A stretch of DNA of 64,000 bases from Bacteroidales bacterium (GCA_017399865.1 JAFQAT010000017.1:1-64000); one strand, 5' to 3'. Positions 1-9,879 are shown, counted from the stretch's first letter. Numbers and translations: made by a program. The notes: generated from the sequence alone by a model not told the origin.

Positions 1-1082
1 AGACCTGTGTTGTTCACACCATAACCTGCGTCGCAACGCTCCTTTGCTGCACGTGAAGCAACGTCACGAGGCACGAGGTTACCGAATGCAGGGTAACGGC
101 GCTCGAGATAGTAGTCACGATCCTCTTCTGGGATGTCCACTCCCCTCTTTGTACCTGCCTGAAGCGCCTTTGCATCCTCAAGTTTCTTAGGTACCCAGAT
201 ACGTCCGTCGTTACGGAGCGACTCTGACATAAGGGTAAGTTTAGACTGCTGGTCTCCGTGTACAGGAATACATGTAGGGTGGATCTGTGCGAAGCAAGGG
301 TTTGCGAAGAATGCACCCTTCTTGTAGCACTGCCATGCTGCAGAACCGTTTGAGTTCATTGCATTGGTAGAGAGGAAGTAAGTGTTTCCGTAACCACCTG
401 TAGCGATAACGACTGCATGAGCACCGAATCTCTCGATCTTACCTGTAACAAGGTTTCTTGCGATGATACCTTTTGCCTCACCGTTGATGAGTACTACATC
501 AAGCATCTCATAGCGAGGATAGCTCTTTACAGTACCTGCGGCAATCTGACGGTTAAGGGCAGCATATGCACCGAGAAGGAGCTGCTGACCGGTTTGTCCG
601 CGGGCATAGAAGGTACGGCTGACCTGCGCACCTCCGAAAGAGCGGTTGGCGAGAAGTCCGCCATATTCCCTTGCAAAAGGAACACCCTGTGCAACGCACT
701 GGTCGATGATGAGGTTGCTGACCTCAGCAAGACGGTATACGTTTGCCTCGCGTGCACGATAGTCTCCTCCCTTGATTGTATCATAGAAGAGACGGTAGAT
801 CGAGTCGTTGTCGTTCTGGTAGTTCTTTGCTGCGTTTATACCACCCTGTGCTGCGATAGAGTGAGCACGACGTGGTGAATCGCTGATGCAGAACACCTTT
901 ACATTGTAACCAAGTTCACCAAGCGAAGCAGCTGCAGATGCTCCACCGAGACCTGTTCCTACAACAATGACTTCGAGTTTTCTTTTGTTGCCTGGGCTGA
1001 CAACACGGATCTGAGATTTGTGCTTTGTCCATTTCTCTGACAAAGGTCCCTCAGGAATCTTAGAAATAAGTTTTTCGGCCAT
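1..1082 (-). CDS. frdA: Fumarate reductase / succinate dehydrogenase flavoprotein subunit (N-terminal 360 residues, cut by window edge)
   Basis: Reading leftward from the ATG at 1082 gives an open frame that runs off the window. The protein is the FAD-carrying catalytic subunit of membrane-bound fumarate reductase/succinate dehydrogenase, which interconverts fumarate and succinate at the inner face of the cytoplasmic membrane. Visible motifs are the dinucleotide-binding [17 protein letters not shown] near residues 42-58, the flavinylation segment [14 protein letters not shown] near 74-87, and the substrate-domain sequence [13 protein letters not shown] near 260-272. It is of the Bacteroides/Wolinella/Bacillus type with a short N-terminal extension ([12 protein letters not shown]). 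The gene directly upstream is ruvB, separated by a terminator, so the cytochrome b subunit gene that usually precedes frdA in Bacteroides is not here. The iron-sulfur subunit may lie beyond position 1. Function is certain; the choice between frdA and sdhA naming is convention. Confidence 0.95.
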   Translation of the reverse strand, partial: MAEKLISKIPEGPLSEKWTKHKSQIRVVSPGNKRKLEVIVVGTGLGGASAAASLGELGYNVKVFCISDSPRRAHSIAAQGGINAAKNYQNDNDSIYRLFYDTIKGGDYRAREANVYRLAEVSNLIIDQCVAQGVPFAREYGGLLANRSFGGAQVSRTFYARGQTGQQLLLGAYAALNRQIAAGTVKSYPRYEMLDVVLINGEAKGIIARNLVTGKIERFGAHAVVIATGGYGNTYFLSTNAMNSNGSAAWQCYKKGAFFANPCFAQIHPTCIPVHGDQQSKLTLMSESLRNDGRIWVPKKLEDAKALQAGTKRGVDIPEEDRDYYLERRYPAFGNLVPRDVASRAAKERCDAGYGVNNTG

Positions 1083-1122
1083 TTTATAGAGTGTTAAATG
1101 AAATTTCGGCACAAGTTTAATG

Positions 1123-1157
1123 AAAAACGGCCGATTTACCAATTAAATCAGCCGTTT
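1123..1157 (-). terminator. Terminator between ruvB and frdA
   Basis: Arms AACGGCCGATTT (1126-1137) and AAATCAGCCGTT (1145-1156) pair over 12 positions with one mismatch and a 7-base loop. On the minus strand the stem is followed by a run of T. It lies just after the ruvB stop and before the frdA start, so it should end ruvB transcripts and separate the two genes. Confidence 0.75.
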
Positions 1158-1212
1158 ACCTATTATTTATGATAGGTAAATATTTACCTTTACTCTGGAT
1201 GACATGAAGAAT

Positions 1213-2241
1213 CTAAAATAAAGTCGGATCATCAAGGTTGATATTCCCTTTCTCAAGCCCGAGATGGCGGTATGCAAGCTCGGTCGCTTCCCTGCCTCGA
1301 GGTGTACGCATGATAAATCCTTCCTTAATAAGGAAAGGTTCATATACTTCTTCCAAAGTACCCTGATCTTCACCTACTGCAGTAGCTATGGTATTCGCTC
1401 CAACAGGACCACCCTTGAATTTAGTGATGATAGTCTTAAGTATCTTATTGTCAATGGCATCCAATCCTCTCTTATCTATATTGAGAGCATCCAGAGCGTA
1501 ACGGGCAATCTGAAGATCTACGCTTCCGTTGCCCATTACCTGGGCAAAGTCGCGGACTCTTCTAAGAAGGGAGTTGGCGATACGTGGAGTGCCGCGGCTT
1601 CTCAATGCTATCTCATATGCAGCATCCTGTTCTATATCTACCTTCAATATCGACGCACTTCGTTTTACGATTTTGACCAGGGTAAGGGTGTCATAATACT
1701 CCATTGCGCATGTAATTCCGAAACGGGCACGTAAAGGAGATGTCAGAAGACCGCTTCTGGTAGTTGCTCCTACCAAGGTAAAAGGATTGAGAGAAATGCG
1801 TACGGAACGTGCTCCGGGACCTTTGTCAATCATAATATCGATGACAAAATCTTCCATAGCGGAATATAGGTATTCCTCGACGACAGGGGAGAGACGGTGG
1901 ATTTCATCGATGAAAAGCACATCGCCCTCCTCGAGAGACGTAAGAAGTCCGGCAAGATCACCAGGTTTGTCCAGTATGGGACCTGAAGTCACCTTCATAT
2001 TCACACCGAGTTCATTGGCTATGATATGGGCCAATGTTGTCTTTCCAAGACCCGGAGGACCATGGAAAAGAACATGGTCGAGAGATTCCCCTCTCATCTT
2101 TGCCGCAGCAACGAATATCTTAAGATTCGAGACAATCTTGTCCTGTCCCGTAAAGTCTTGAAGGTCCTGCGGGCGGATTATTCCGTCCAATTCCTTATCT
2201 TTGCCTTCGCTGATATTGTGGGGATCGAAGTCGGTAGCCAT
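1213..2241 (-). CDS. ruvB: Holliday junction branch-migration DNA helicase RuvB
   Basis: The protein is 342 aa, the normal length for RuvB. It forms the hexameric AAA+ motor that, with RuvA, drives branch migration of Holliday junctions. It shows Walker [10 protein letters not shown], Walker B DEIHRL, the sensor segment GATTRSG followed by SPLRARFG (arginine-finger region), and the C-terminal winged helix with TPRGREAT. The open frame extends 30 codons further upstream, but that stretch is AT-rich low-complexity sequence (many I, N, F, Y). The start at 2241 (MATDFDPHN) gives the family length and leaves a promoter-like -7 box at 2265-2272, so it is preferred. It is divergent from mfd, another DNA-repair gene. 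Confidence 0.97.
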   Translation of the reverse strand: MATDFDPHNISEGKDKELDGIIRPQDLQDFTGQDKIVSNLKIFVAAAKMRGESLDHVLFHGPPGLGKTTLAHIIANELGVNMKVTSGPILDKPGDLAGLLTSLEEGDVLFIDEIHRLSPVVEEYLYSAMEDFVIDIMIDKGPGARSVRISLNPFTLVGATTRSGLLTSPLRARFGITCAMEYYDTLTLVKIVKRSASILKVDIEQDAAYEIALRSRGTPRIANSLLRRVRDFAQVMGNGSVDLQIARYALDALNIDKRGLDAIDNKILKTIITKFKGGPVGANTIATAVGEDQGTLEEVYEPFLIKEGFIMRTPRGREATELAYRHLGLEKGNINLDDPTLF

Positions 2242-2264
2242 GTCGTCATCAAAATAATTATATA

Positions 2265-2272
2265 CAAATATA
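2265..2272 (-). promoter_or_regulatory. Probable ruvB -7 promoter box
   Basis: On the minus strand the sequence reads TATATTTG, an exact match to the Bacteroidetes -7 consensus TAnnTTTG, 23 bases before the preferred ruvB ATG. No clear TTTG -33 element is seen at the expected distance. Confidence 0.45.
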
Positions 2273-2309
2273 TATATTTTATTTAAAAATATGATGATGA
2301 TATTATCGT

Positions 2310-2517
2310 TGTTGATATGTTGAAAACTCAAATTTATTATTGAGTATCAGTATTTTATATTTATAAAAACATGTTGAAAACCTTGAAGTGAAGTCATTGA
2401 TAAATTTTTCTTAAAAAACTTTGAAATTATTTCCGGCTGCCGGAATATACGGAATTTCGGAATTATATAATTTACTTATCATATGTTTTCAACCGGGTTT
2501 TAAACAGTTTTTCAACG
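2310..2517. other. AT-rich divergent gap with five TGTTGAAAA-like boxes (possible DnaA boxes / origin)
   Basis: The ruvB-mfd gap (2242-2531) has no gene. It holds TGTTGATAT (2310-2318) overlapping TGTTGAAAA (2318-2326), a second TGTTGAAAA (2372-2380), and two inverted versions, TTTTCAACC (2486-2494) and TTTTCAACG (2509-2517). These resemble DnaA-box variants (TTATCAACA/TTTTCAACA). The rest is strongly AT-rich. Genes to the left run leftward and most to the right run rightward, as expected around an origin. The origin reading is inference; the boxes could also serve the two promoters. Confidence 0.35.
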
Positions 2518-2531
2518 GAAATTAAGACAAA

Positions 2532-5500
2532 ATGTTAATAAGTACGGAATCAATAAGGATATTAGCGGATAAAGTACGTACATCTGAGGAAACATTCTGC
2601 ACCGGACTATTTCTTTCTGCAAGATGGTTTGTGCTTTCGCAGCTTGATCATGAAGGATTTCAGATGATCGTGCTTCCTGACAAGGATTCTGCAGAATACT
2701 GTGCTGCGGATCTCTATAATCTTATTGAAGGGGACAGAGTATTCTTTCTTCCGGATTCAGGAAAAACTCTTGAAAGAAGCAATTATAAATCCACTCTCGG
2801 AGTGCAGAGGACTTCTGCAATAGGAAAGATAATAGAATATGACGGAAGCCAGCTTATAATAGTGACCTATCCTTCTGCGCTAGAAGAGGGGATTCCTGAC
2901 CAGGGAAGCATCAGAGAATCCGTGCTCCATCTTTCTGTAGGTGATGAAATAAGTCATGAAGGTATAGTAGAAGCTATGTTTGCAAACGGATTCGAAAGAG
3001 TGGATTTCGTAGCCGAACCAGGACAGTTTGCAATAAGAGGGGCGATAGTAGATATATTCTCATATTCATATAATGATCCTTTCCGTATTTCGTTTTTCGG
3101 TGATGAAATTGATTCGATAAGCGTATTTGACTGTAATACACAGCTTTCCAAGGAGAAGGTAAACAGTATCCAGATATATCCTGACATAATACATTCTGAA
3201 GACGAGACTTCGTTCGTAAGCGTTACAGATATTCTTCCGGACGATTCATTGATATGGCTCGATTCGTCAGATATGTACAGAAACAAGGATTTCTTCAATG
3301 GACTTGAAAGATTCAGAAGGATCTATATGGAACTTCCTCTTTCTCGTCAGAATGAGGACGCTGTAAAGTTCAATATTTCTCCTCAACCTGTTTTCAACAA
3401 GAATTTCGAACTTCTTTCCGAAGACATAAGGAAGCATCTGGAGGATGGATACAGGGTGAGGATATATGGAGATAAGCAGTCTCAACTTGAAAGACTGAAG
3501 TCCATACTTTCCCAAAACGGAAACATTCTTCCGGAATTCATAACAGGATGCAATATTCATAACGGATTCATTGACAATGAGAATAAGGTCTGTTGTTACA
3601 GTGATCATGAAATATTTGACCGTTTCCATAGAGTAAGCATCAGAAGAACTGTAGAAAAGAGTGAGCAGCTTACTCTGAATGACCTGACTTCATTTTCGAT
3701 AGGGGATTACATCGTCCATATAGATTATGGAGTCGGAATATTCGGTGGTCTCGTGCGTATGAAGGATGACAAGGGCAGGATGCATGAAGTGGTGAAGCTC
3801 ATGTATAAAGATAATGATGTGGTCTTTGTATCTGTTCATGCTCTTCATAAGATATCCAGATATAAATCGAAGGATTCCGAGCCTCCTAAGATCCATAAGC
3901 TGGGATCCAAGGCGTGGCAGAACCTCAAGGCCAGCACCAAGTCAAAGGTTAAGGATATCGCTAAGGACCTTATACAGCTTTATGCAAAGAGAAAGAGCGT
4001 CAAGGGATTTGCTTTTTCAGCTGACACATACATGCAGCAGGAACTGGAGTCTTCGTTCATGTATGAGGATACTCCTGATCAGGAAAAGGCGGTATATGCA
4101 GTGAAGCGTGATATGGAAGACGATTGTCCTATGGACCGTCTTGTGTGCGGAGACGTCGGATTTGGAAAGACGGAGGTTGCCGTCCGTGCTGCATTCAAGG
4201 CTGTTGCAGACAGCAAGCAGGTTGCCGTACTGGTTCCTACCACCATCCTTGCACTTCAGCATTTCAATACTTTCAAGAACAGACTGAAGGATTTTCCTTG
4301 CAATATTGATTATGTCAGTCGTCTTAGAACAGCTAAAGAGATTTCCGATATTCAGAAAAGACTGAAATCCGGTACCCTTGATATCGTGATAGGAACTCAT
4401 AAACTTATCGGAAAAGGATTTGAATTCAAGGATCTTGGTCTGCTTGTTATCGATGAAGAACAGAAGTTCGGAGTAGGAGCCAAAGAGAAACTTCGTCAGC
4501 TCAAGGCTTCAGTAGATACCCTTACCCTTACAGCTACCCCTATTCCCCGGACCCTGCAGTTTTCTTTGCTTGGTGCAAGAGACCTTTCGATAATAAGCAC
4601 TCCGCCACCTAACAGAATTCCTGTCCAGACCGAGATAATGCTGTTTGATCATGATGAAATCAGAAAGATAATAGATTATGAATTGAACAGGGGAGGACAG
4701 ATATTCTTTGTTCATAACAGGGTCGAAGAACTTCAAGCTATCCATGATATTCTTCACAGACTTGTTCCTGACATGAAGATATGTGTGGCTCATGGACAGA
4801 TGGAGGCGAAAGTTCTTGAAAACAAGATTCTTGATTTTATGGCCGGGGATTATGATATGCTTTTGTGCACTACCATCATTGAAAACGGTCTTGATATTCC
4901 GAATGCCAATACCATCATCATAAATCAGGCTCAGAACATAGGCCTTAGTGATCTTCATCAGCTTCGAGGCAGGGTAGGACGTTCGAACAGAAGGTCGTTC
5001 TGTTATCTGATTGTACCTCCTCTTGTTTCGATAACAGAGGATGCACGTCGCAGACTGAAGGCAATCGAATCATTCTCTGATCTTGGCAGCGGATTCAATA
5101 TCGCCATGCAGGATCTTGATATCCGAGGAGCAGGAAATCTTCTTGGTGCAGAACAGAGCGGATTCATAACTGATATGGGATTTGAAACCTATCAGAAGAT
5201 ACTTGCCGAGGCTATGGAGGAACTTGGTGTCGAGGCAGGATTGTCATCAAAGAACACTCCTGACAATTTTGTTGCTGATTGTACTATAGAAACAGATCAG
5301 CTTGCTCTTATTCCTGATTCATATATAGATCTTACGGCAGAAAAGATCAGAATATACAAGGAACTTGATTCTTTATCTACGGAAAAAGAGATGGAACAGC
5401 TGAAGAGGAAGCTTGCCGACCGTTTCGGAGCTATTCCTGAAGAACTTTCAAGACTCTTTGAAATAGTAAGGATAAGACAGCTGGGACAGAAACTTGGATT

Positions 5501-5717
5501 CGAAAAGATAATAATAAAGAACGGCGTAATGATAGCCTTCTTCATATATAATCCTCTATCACAGTATTACAGAAGCGACAGATTTTCAAAGATACTTGAG
5601 AATATAAGTCTCAATCCTAAGATATTTGAACTCAAGCAGAACGACAATAAGTTGAGAATTTTTGTCCGTAATATAGATACATTGTCAAAAGCATACGATG
5701 TTTTGAGAAAATTGTGA
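2532..5717 (+). CDS. mfd: Transcription-repair coupling factor Mfd
   Basis: The protein is 1061 aa, close to the usual 1100-1150. Mfd is a DNA translocase that removes RNA polymerase stalled at lesions and recruits UvrA. The N-terminal UvrB-like region is followed by the RNA-polymerase-interacting CarD-like domain near residue 389 (IGDYIVHIDYGVGIFGG). The superfamily 2 helicase core follows: Walker A GDVGFGKTEVAVRAAF near 539, DEEQKFGVG near 641, TATPIPRTLQFSL near 665, and RGRVGR near 812. The C-terminal TRCF domain closes the protein. It is divergent from ruvB across an AT-rich gap. No frameshift or missing motif is seen. Confidence 0.97.
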   Translation: MLISTESIRILADKVRTSEETFCTGLFLSARWFVLSQLDHEGFQMIVLPDKDSAEYCAADLYNLIEGDRVFFLPDSGKTLERSNYKSTLGVQRTSAIGKIIEYDGSQLIIVTYPSALEEGIPDQGSIRESVLHLSVGDEISHEGIVEAMFANGFERVDFVAEPGQFAIRGAIVDIFSYSYNDPFRISFFGDEIDSISVFDCNTQLSKEKVNSIQIYPDIIHSEDETSFVSVTDILPDDSLIWLDSSDMYRNKDFFNGLERFRRIYMELPLSRQNEDAVKFNISPQPVFNKNFELLSEDIRKHLEDGYRVRIYGDKQSQLERLKSILSQNGNILPEFITGCNIHNGFIDNENKVCCYSDHEIFDRFHRVSIRRTVEKSEQLTLNDLTSFSIGDYIVHIDYGVGIFGGLVRMKDDKGRMHEVVKLMYKDNDVVFVSVHALHKISRYKSKDSEPPKIHKLGSKAWQNLKASTKSKVKDIAKDLIQLYAKRKSVKGFAFSADTYMQQELESSFMYEDTPDQEKAVYAVKRDMEDDCPMDRLVCGDVGFGKTEVAVRAAFKAVADSKQVAVLVPTTILALQHFNTFKNRLKDFPCNIDYVSRLRTAKEISDIQKRLKSGTLDIVIGTHKLIGKGFEFKDLGLLVIDEEQKFGVGAKEKLRQLKASVDTLTLTATPIPRTLQFSLLGARDLSIISTPPPNRIPVQTEIMLFDHDEIRKIIDYELNRGGQIFFVHNRVEELQAIHDILHRLVPDMKICVAHGQMEAKVLENKILDFMAGDYDMLLCTTIIENGLDIPNANTIIINQAQNIGLSDLHQLRGRVGRSNRRSFCYLIVPPLVSITEDARRRLKAIESFSDLGSGFNIAMQDLDIRGAGNLLGAEQSGFITDMGFETYQKILAEAMEELGVEAGLSSKNTPDNFVADCTIETDQLALIPDSYIDLTAEKIRIYKELDSLSTEKEMEQLKRKLADRFGAIPEELSRLFEIVRIRQLGQKLGFEKIIIKNGVMIAFFIYNPLSQYYRSDRFSKILENISLNPKIFELKQNDNKLRIFVRNIDTLSKAYDVLRKL

Positions 5718-5740
5718 TATATGGTTTAGATTTAATTTTG

Positions 5741-5748
5741 TATTTTTG
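5741..5748 (+). promoter_or_regulatory. Probable coaX operon -7 promoter box
   Basis: TATTTTTG matches TAnnTTTG exactly and lies 23 bases upstream of the coaX start codon, in the 54-base gap after mfd. A good -33 TTTG is not obvious, so this is a partial promoter call. Confidence 0.4.
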
Positions 5749-5771
5749 CAGTTGATATAAAAGCGTTTAAA

Positions 5772-6485
5772 GTGGCTTCACTCATCATAGATATAGGAAA
5801 TACGGCATTGAAAGCCTCATGGTGTGATGGAATGACTATAGGAAAGACATTCAGATACCAAGGCGAAAGAATGTTTGATTTCATTTTATCACTCACATCG
5901 AAATCCAGACCGGAAACCATAGTTCTCAGCAGTGTAAGACATTTTACGGAAAACAATATAAGGAGAATAGAACAGGAATGTGAAAAACTGATAATATTCG
6001 ATAAGGAACTATTTTCCAGATACGACATACCTGATTATATAACTCCTGACAGGGCAGCTTCAATAATAGCATCAAGATATCTTTTCAAAGGAAAAGGTAT
6101 CATGATCTTTGATTTCGGAACTACATTAAGCATTGATTTTCTTGATGAATCAGGAAAATATGAAGGAGGAAACATATCTCCGGGATGCAGGACCAGATTC
6201 AGATCGTTGAACAGATACACGAAATCCTTACCTCTTGCCGATGCTCCTCAGACTGATTCTTATCCTGGAACCGGTCTTATATCTTCAATGGAATCCGGAG
6301 TGGTTTCAGGCATAATATTTGAATTGGAAGGATATATTTCCCGCCACACTGAAAAAATATCTGTTTTTACAGGTGGTGATGCGATTTATTTTGCAAAACG
6401 GATGAAAAACTCCATCTTTGTAGTTTCTAACCTAGTTTTGATGGGGTTAGCATTAATTGCGGTTGAATATGATAAGAAAGATTGA
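5772..6485 (+). CDS. coaX: Type III pantothenate kinase
   Basis: The 237-aa cytoplasmic enzyme phosphorylates pantothenate, the first step of coenzyme A synthesis. It belongs to the ASKHA fold. The phosphate-binding DIGNTALKAS is at residues 7-16, the second phosphate/adenosine segment DFGTTLSIDF is in the middle, and the family signature GGNISPG...RF.SL follows. The start is a GTG at 5772, since no in-frame ATG fits and DIGNT should lie within about 10 residues of the N-terminus. It opens an operon whose order (coaX, outer-membrane protein, TPR protein, lptC, SurA/PpiD-like) is familiar from Bacteroides. Its 3' end overlaps the next gene by 17 bases. Confidence 0.93.
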   Translation: MASLIIDIGNTALKASWCDGMTIGKTFRYQGERMFDFILSLTSKSRPETIVLSSVRHFTENNIRRIEQECEKLIIFDKELFSRYDIPDYITPDRAASIIASRYLFKGKGIMIFDFGTTLSIDFLDESGKYEGGNISPGCRTRFRSLNRYTKSLPLADAPQTDSYPGTGLISSMESGVVSGIIFELEGYISRHTEKISVFTGGDAIYFAKRMKNSIFVVSNLVLMGLALIAVEYDKKD

Positions 6486-7791
6486 AAAGATACTTCTGTT
6501 GTCAGTATTTCTCATCATAAGCTTTTCTGTGTCAGCACAGGAAGGAGCTTATGGTGCGTATTCTCCATATTCGATATTCGGAATAGGAGACATTTCAAAG
6601 GAAGGCACTGCATACAACAAGAGTATGGGAGGAACCGGTATCGCAACAAGGAACAACAGATATATAAACTATCTGAATCCTGCTGCAGTTACAGCAAGGG
6701 ATTCTCTTTCGTTCATGGCGGACTTCGGACTTGTACAGAACAACAAGATGTTTGCCCAGGGTGATATAAGATCAGGAAACAATACTTTCAACATATATGA
6801 TTTCGTGATGACCTTCCCTATATGGAGATCATCTGCATTCATGGTGGGAATAACTCCATACAGTGATGTAGGATATGATTTTTCATCCATTGAAACAGAT
6901 CCTGAGATTATTGGAAACACAGGAAACGTATCTTATGATTCATATGGTATAGGAAGTGTATATCAGGCATTCATAGGTGCAGGAGCTACATTCTGGAAGA
7001 AATTCTCGGTGGGAGCAGAAATGATATATTACTTCGGAAGCATCGACAAAGTCACGAATATGAATTATTCCTCAAGTTCATACAGATCCCTGAACAGCGG
7101 AAGTGAGCTTTCCCTGAAAGGACTTACAGGAAAATTCGGACTTCAGTATGAACAGAAACTTGGAGGAAATGTATCGATGATTCTTGGAGCTACCTACAAG
7201 ATGGGTACGGACATGAAGGGATATTCTACGAATTTCAGATATGCAAACCAGTCGACCGTTACGGATACATTGAAATATTCCGTAGATACATTGGCAAGAT
7301 CTGGTATGAGATTCGGAGATGAACTTGGATTGGGAATATCTTTCAAGGGAGGAGATAAATGGAGTGCTGAATTCAATTATCTCAGGTCTGATTGGAGAAA
7401 ATCAGGAATGGACAAGGCTCCGGGATTTGCCGCTATAGGAACTTCGAAGTTTTCATCTACGGTATCGAACTCTTTCAGAGCAGGATTTGAAGTGGTTCCC
7501 AACAGAAATGACATAAGGAATTATTTCAGAAGATGTACCTACAGGGCGGGTATGTATTATGATCAGGCTTATTACAAGCTGGATGGAAATAATGTGAATT
7601 CGGTGGGTCTGACCTTCGGTCTGACTCTTCCGATCGAGAATGAATACAGAAAATATAACGGAATCACTCTTGGAGTAGACATGGGACAGAAAGCCAGTTC
7701 CAGAAAAGATATGATAAGGGAAAGATATGTGATGTTTGTCATCGGCTTCAATATCCATGATCTGTGGTTCATAAAGAATCAGTATCAGTAA
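6469..7791 (+). CDS. Outer-membrane beta-barrel protein of the coaX-lptC operon
   Basis: The 440-aa protein has a signal peptide (hydrophobic LLLSVFLIISFSVSAQ) and alternating amphipathic strands rich in Y, G, S and F, as in FadL/OmpP1-type barrels. The N-terminal segment YGAYSPYSIFGIGDISKEGTAYNKSMGGTGIATRN, up to the NPAAVTARDSLSFMADFG motif, is typical of a Bacteroidetes family encoded next to coaX. The ATG at 6469 is chosen over an upstream TTG because it directly precedes the signal peptide. Substrate is unknown. Because it shares an operon with lptC and a periplasmic foldase, it probably sits in the outer membrane and may help its assembly or transport lipids; that role is inference. Confidence 0.75.
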   Translation: MIRKIEKILLLSVFLIISFSVSAQEGAYGAYSPYSIFGIGDISKEGTAYNKSMGGTGIATRNNRYINYLNPAAVTARDSLSFMADFGLVQNNKMFAQGDIRSGNNTFNIYDFVMTFPIWRSSAFMVGITPYSDVGYDFSSIETDPEIIGNTGNVSYDSYGIGSVYQAFIGAGATFWKKFSVGAEMIYYFGSIDKVTNMNYSSSSYRSLNSGSELSLKGLTGKFGLQYEQKLGGNVSMILGATYKMGTDMKGYSTNFRYANQSTVTDTLKYSVDTLARSGMRFGDELGLGISFKGGDKWSAEFNYLRSDWRKSGMDKAPGFAAIGTSKFSSTVSNSFRAGFEVVPNRNDIRNYFRRCTYRAGMYYDQAYYKLDGNNVNSVGLTFGLTLPIENEYRKYNGITLGVDMGQKASSRKDMIRERYVMFVIGFNIHDLWFIKNQYQ

Positions 7792-7827
7792 AATAACTGC
7801 ATATAAATAAAAACATCCTATAACAAC

Positions 7828-9156
7828 ATGAAAAAGATTGTACTGTTAATTTCCATTGCTGCAATGGCATTGTTTGCAAGCAGCACAGTTTCAGCTCAGG
7901 GAAAGTTCGGTCCTGACAGCGCAGAGTGTATCAAGTATCTCTCGTATTATACAGAGTACTACAAGCAGAAGAACTATGATTCAGCTCTTCCTAACTGGAG
8001 AGAGGCTTACAGGCTTTGTCCTCCTACAGCAAGGTATTCTCTTCTCTCTGACGGAACAACTCTTCTCAAGAAGGTTCTTCAGCAGAATTCAAAGAATCCT
8101 ATCTATAGGGAAGCGCTTATTGACTCTATCATGAAGATTTATGACGAGCGTATCCAGTATTGGCCAAAGTATGCTACAAGCTCGCTCAACAACAAGTCTC
8201 TTGATATGTATAACTTCATGAAGGATGAGCCAGAAAAGCTTTATGAAGGCCTTACAGCTGCTGTAAACGAGCTTGGAGTAAAGGCAAGAGCAAACATCTA
8301 TCTTTTCCAGATCAGCACTGCAGTAGATCTTTACAAGGATGGAAAGCTCGATCCTGAATCTGTTATAGCTGCATATGAGAATGCTGTAAAGAACATCAGT
8401 GCAATGCCTGCAAAGAATGATGTAGAGAAGAGAAGCAATGAAAAGACAATAACAGATATCGAAAGTCTCTTCATAGCAAGCCAGGTGGCAAGCTGTGAAA
8501 ACCTTATCACCCTCTTTACTCCAAGATATGAGGCTGACCCTCAGAATCTTGATCTTGCAAAGAATATTGTAAGAATGATGGGTATAACTGAAGGATGTAC
8601 TGACAACGACCTCTTCCTTAAGGCTGTTACAGTAATGCATCAGATGGAACCTTCCCACACTTCAGCATACAACCTTTACAAGCTTTATGCTGGACGTGCA
8701 GATGTTGACAATGCAGTCAAGTATATGACAGAGGCTATAGAGAACGCTGAATCAGACGCAGTAACTGACGGAGGATACCAGTATGAGCTCGCTGCATTCT
8801 GCTACAAGAACGGTCAGACTGCAAAGGCGGTATCTGCTGCAATGGCAGTTCCTGAACTTGATCCTTCATTGTCAGGAAAGGCATATATGCTTATAGGAAC
8901 AATCTGGGGCAGCCTCCCATGCTCAGGAAACGATATCGAGCAGAGAGCAAAGTATTGGGTTGCTGTAGATTATATGAACAAGGCAAAGGCTGCTGACGAA
9001 ACTCTTGCCGAAAGCGCCAATGACCTTATCAGACAGTATGCCGCTTATTATCCTCAGACAGCAGAAGCATTCATGTACGATGTGACTGACGGACAGTCAT
9101 ACACCGTTTCATGCGGAGGTCTGAGAGCGACTACAACAGTAAGGACCCAGAAATAA
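7828..9156 (+). CDS. Periplasmic TPR-repeat protein
   Basis: The 442-aa protein has a cleavable signal peptide ending near STVSAQ (residues 1-24). The remainder is almost entirely alpha-helical with TPR-like pairs, for example YYTEYYKQKNYDSALPNWREAYRLCP near residues 39-64 and further helices with A-G-A-Y spacing towards the C-terminus. TPR arrays mediate protein-protein contacts. No enzymatic motif is visible. It lies between the outer-membrane protein gene and lptC, so a periplasmic scaffold role in envelope biogenesis is plausible. The exact partner is unknown. Confidence 0.75.
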   Translation: MKKIVLLISIAAMALFASSTVSAQGKFGPDSAECIKYLSYYTEYYKQKNYDSALPNWREAYRLCPPTARYSLLSDGTTLLKKVLQQNSKNPIYREALIDSIMKIYDERIQYWPKYATSSLNNKSLDMYNFMKDEPEKLYEGLTAAVNELGVKARANIYLFQISTAVDLYKDGKLDPESVIAAYENAVKNISAMPAKNDVEKRSNEKTITDIESLFIASQVASCENLITLFTPRYEADPQNLDLAKNIVRMMGITEGCTDNDLFLKAVTVMHQMEPSHTSAYNLYKLYAGRADVDNAVKYMTEAIENAESDAVTDGGYQYELAAFCYKNGQTAKAVSAAMAVPELDPSLSGKAYMLIGTIWGSLPCSGNDIEQRAKYWVAVDYMNKAKAADETLAESANDLIRQYAAYYPQTAEAFMYDVTDGQSYTVSCGGLRATTTVRTQK

Positions 9157-9162
9157 TCTGAT

Positions 9163-9789
9163 TTGAAAAGACCGGGACATATCCTTAAGATGATTGCAAC
9201 CGCTGCGGCGGTTGCATTCGTCGTTTATTCATGCAAAGGAAAACTTGCTGAAGCAGAAGCCATCAATCTGGGTGAAACACCTGTCCAGAAGGTTGACGAC
9301 ATGTTCATTGTCCAGACTGAAAACAGCATAATACAGCTGAGGGCGGAAGCTCCTCTTATGGAAAGATACGAGAACGATTCTCTTTCGTATGAACTATTTC
9401 CTAAGGGTATATCGGTTTTCGGATATACTGAAGAAGGATTGCTTGAGACAGAAATTCTGGCTGACAATGCAAGGCATCTCAAATACAAGGACGGAAGGGA
9501 GACATGGGAAGCTTTTGGAAACGTGGTGGTCAAGAACCTTATGAATCAGGAAACCATGGAAACCGACACTTTGTACTGGGACCAGAAGAATGAAAGGATA
9601 TATACTCATTGTTACGTGAGGATGTATTCTCCTGACGGATTTGCTCAGGGATATGGAATGGAGTCTGACCAGAGGGCAAGAGATACGGAACTCTTCAATC
9701 CGTTCAACAATTATGCGATAATGAGTCAGGACAGCACCAAGGTTGTCATTGATTCTGTTAATTTTATAGGTCCTTTGCTAAAAAAATAG
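9163..9789 (+). CDS. lptC: LPS export protein LptC (lipoprotein form)
   Basis: The 208-aa protein has a hydrophobic N-terminus ending in a lipobox (VVYSC). A beta-jelly-roll follows with the LptC features ENSIIQLRAEAP, SYELFPKGISVFGYTEEGLLETEILADNARHLKYKDGRETWEAFGNVVVKN and TDTLYWDQKNERIYTHCYVRMYSPDG. It belongs to the periplasmic bridge that passes lipopolysaccharide from the inner-membrane LptBFG transporter to LptA and LptD. The start is ambiguous: TTG at 9163 (used here, six bases after the previous stop) or ATG at 9190; both keep the signal peptide. Operon position after the TPR gene and before the foldase gene agrees with Bacteroidales synteny. Confidence 0.87.
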   Translation: MKRPGHILKMIATAAAVAFVVYSCKGKLAEAEAINLGETPVQKVDDMFIVQTENSIIQLRAEAPLMERYENDSLSYELFPKGISVFGYTEEGLLETEILADNARHLKYKDGRETWEAFGNVVVKNLMNQETMETDTLYWDQKNERIYTHCYVRMYSPDGFAQGYGMESDQRARDTELFNPFNNYAIMSQDSTKVVIDSVNFIGPLLKK

Positions 9790-9879
9790 CGTCAGATTTA
9801 CAGAAAATTGTTAACTTCGCCCCCTCATGTGCAATTGTGTGCATGGAAAAACAGAAAATAATCTAAAACAAACAATAAA

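Noticed and set aside
2242..2331. 30-codon N-terminal extension of ruvB
   Set aside because: Low-complexity, AT-rich residues outside the family, and it would overlap the -7 box at 2265-2272. Family length fits the start at 2241.
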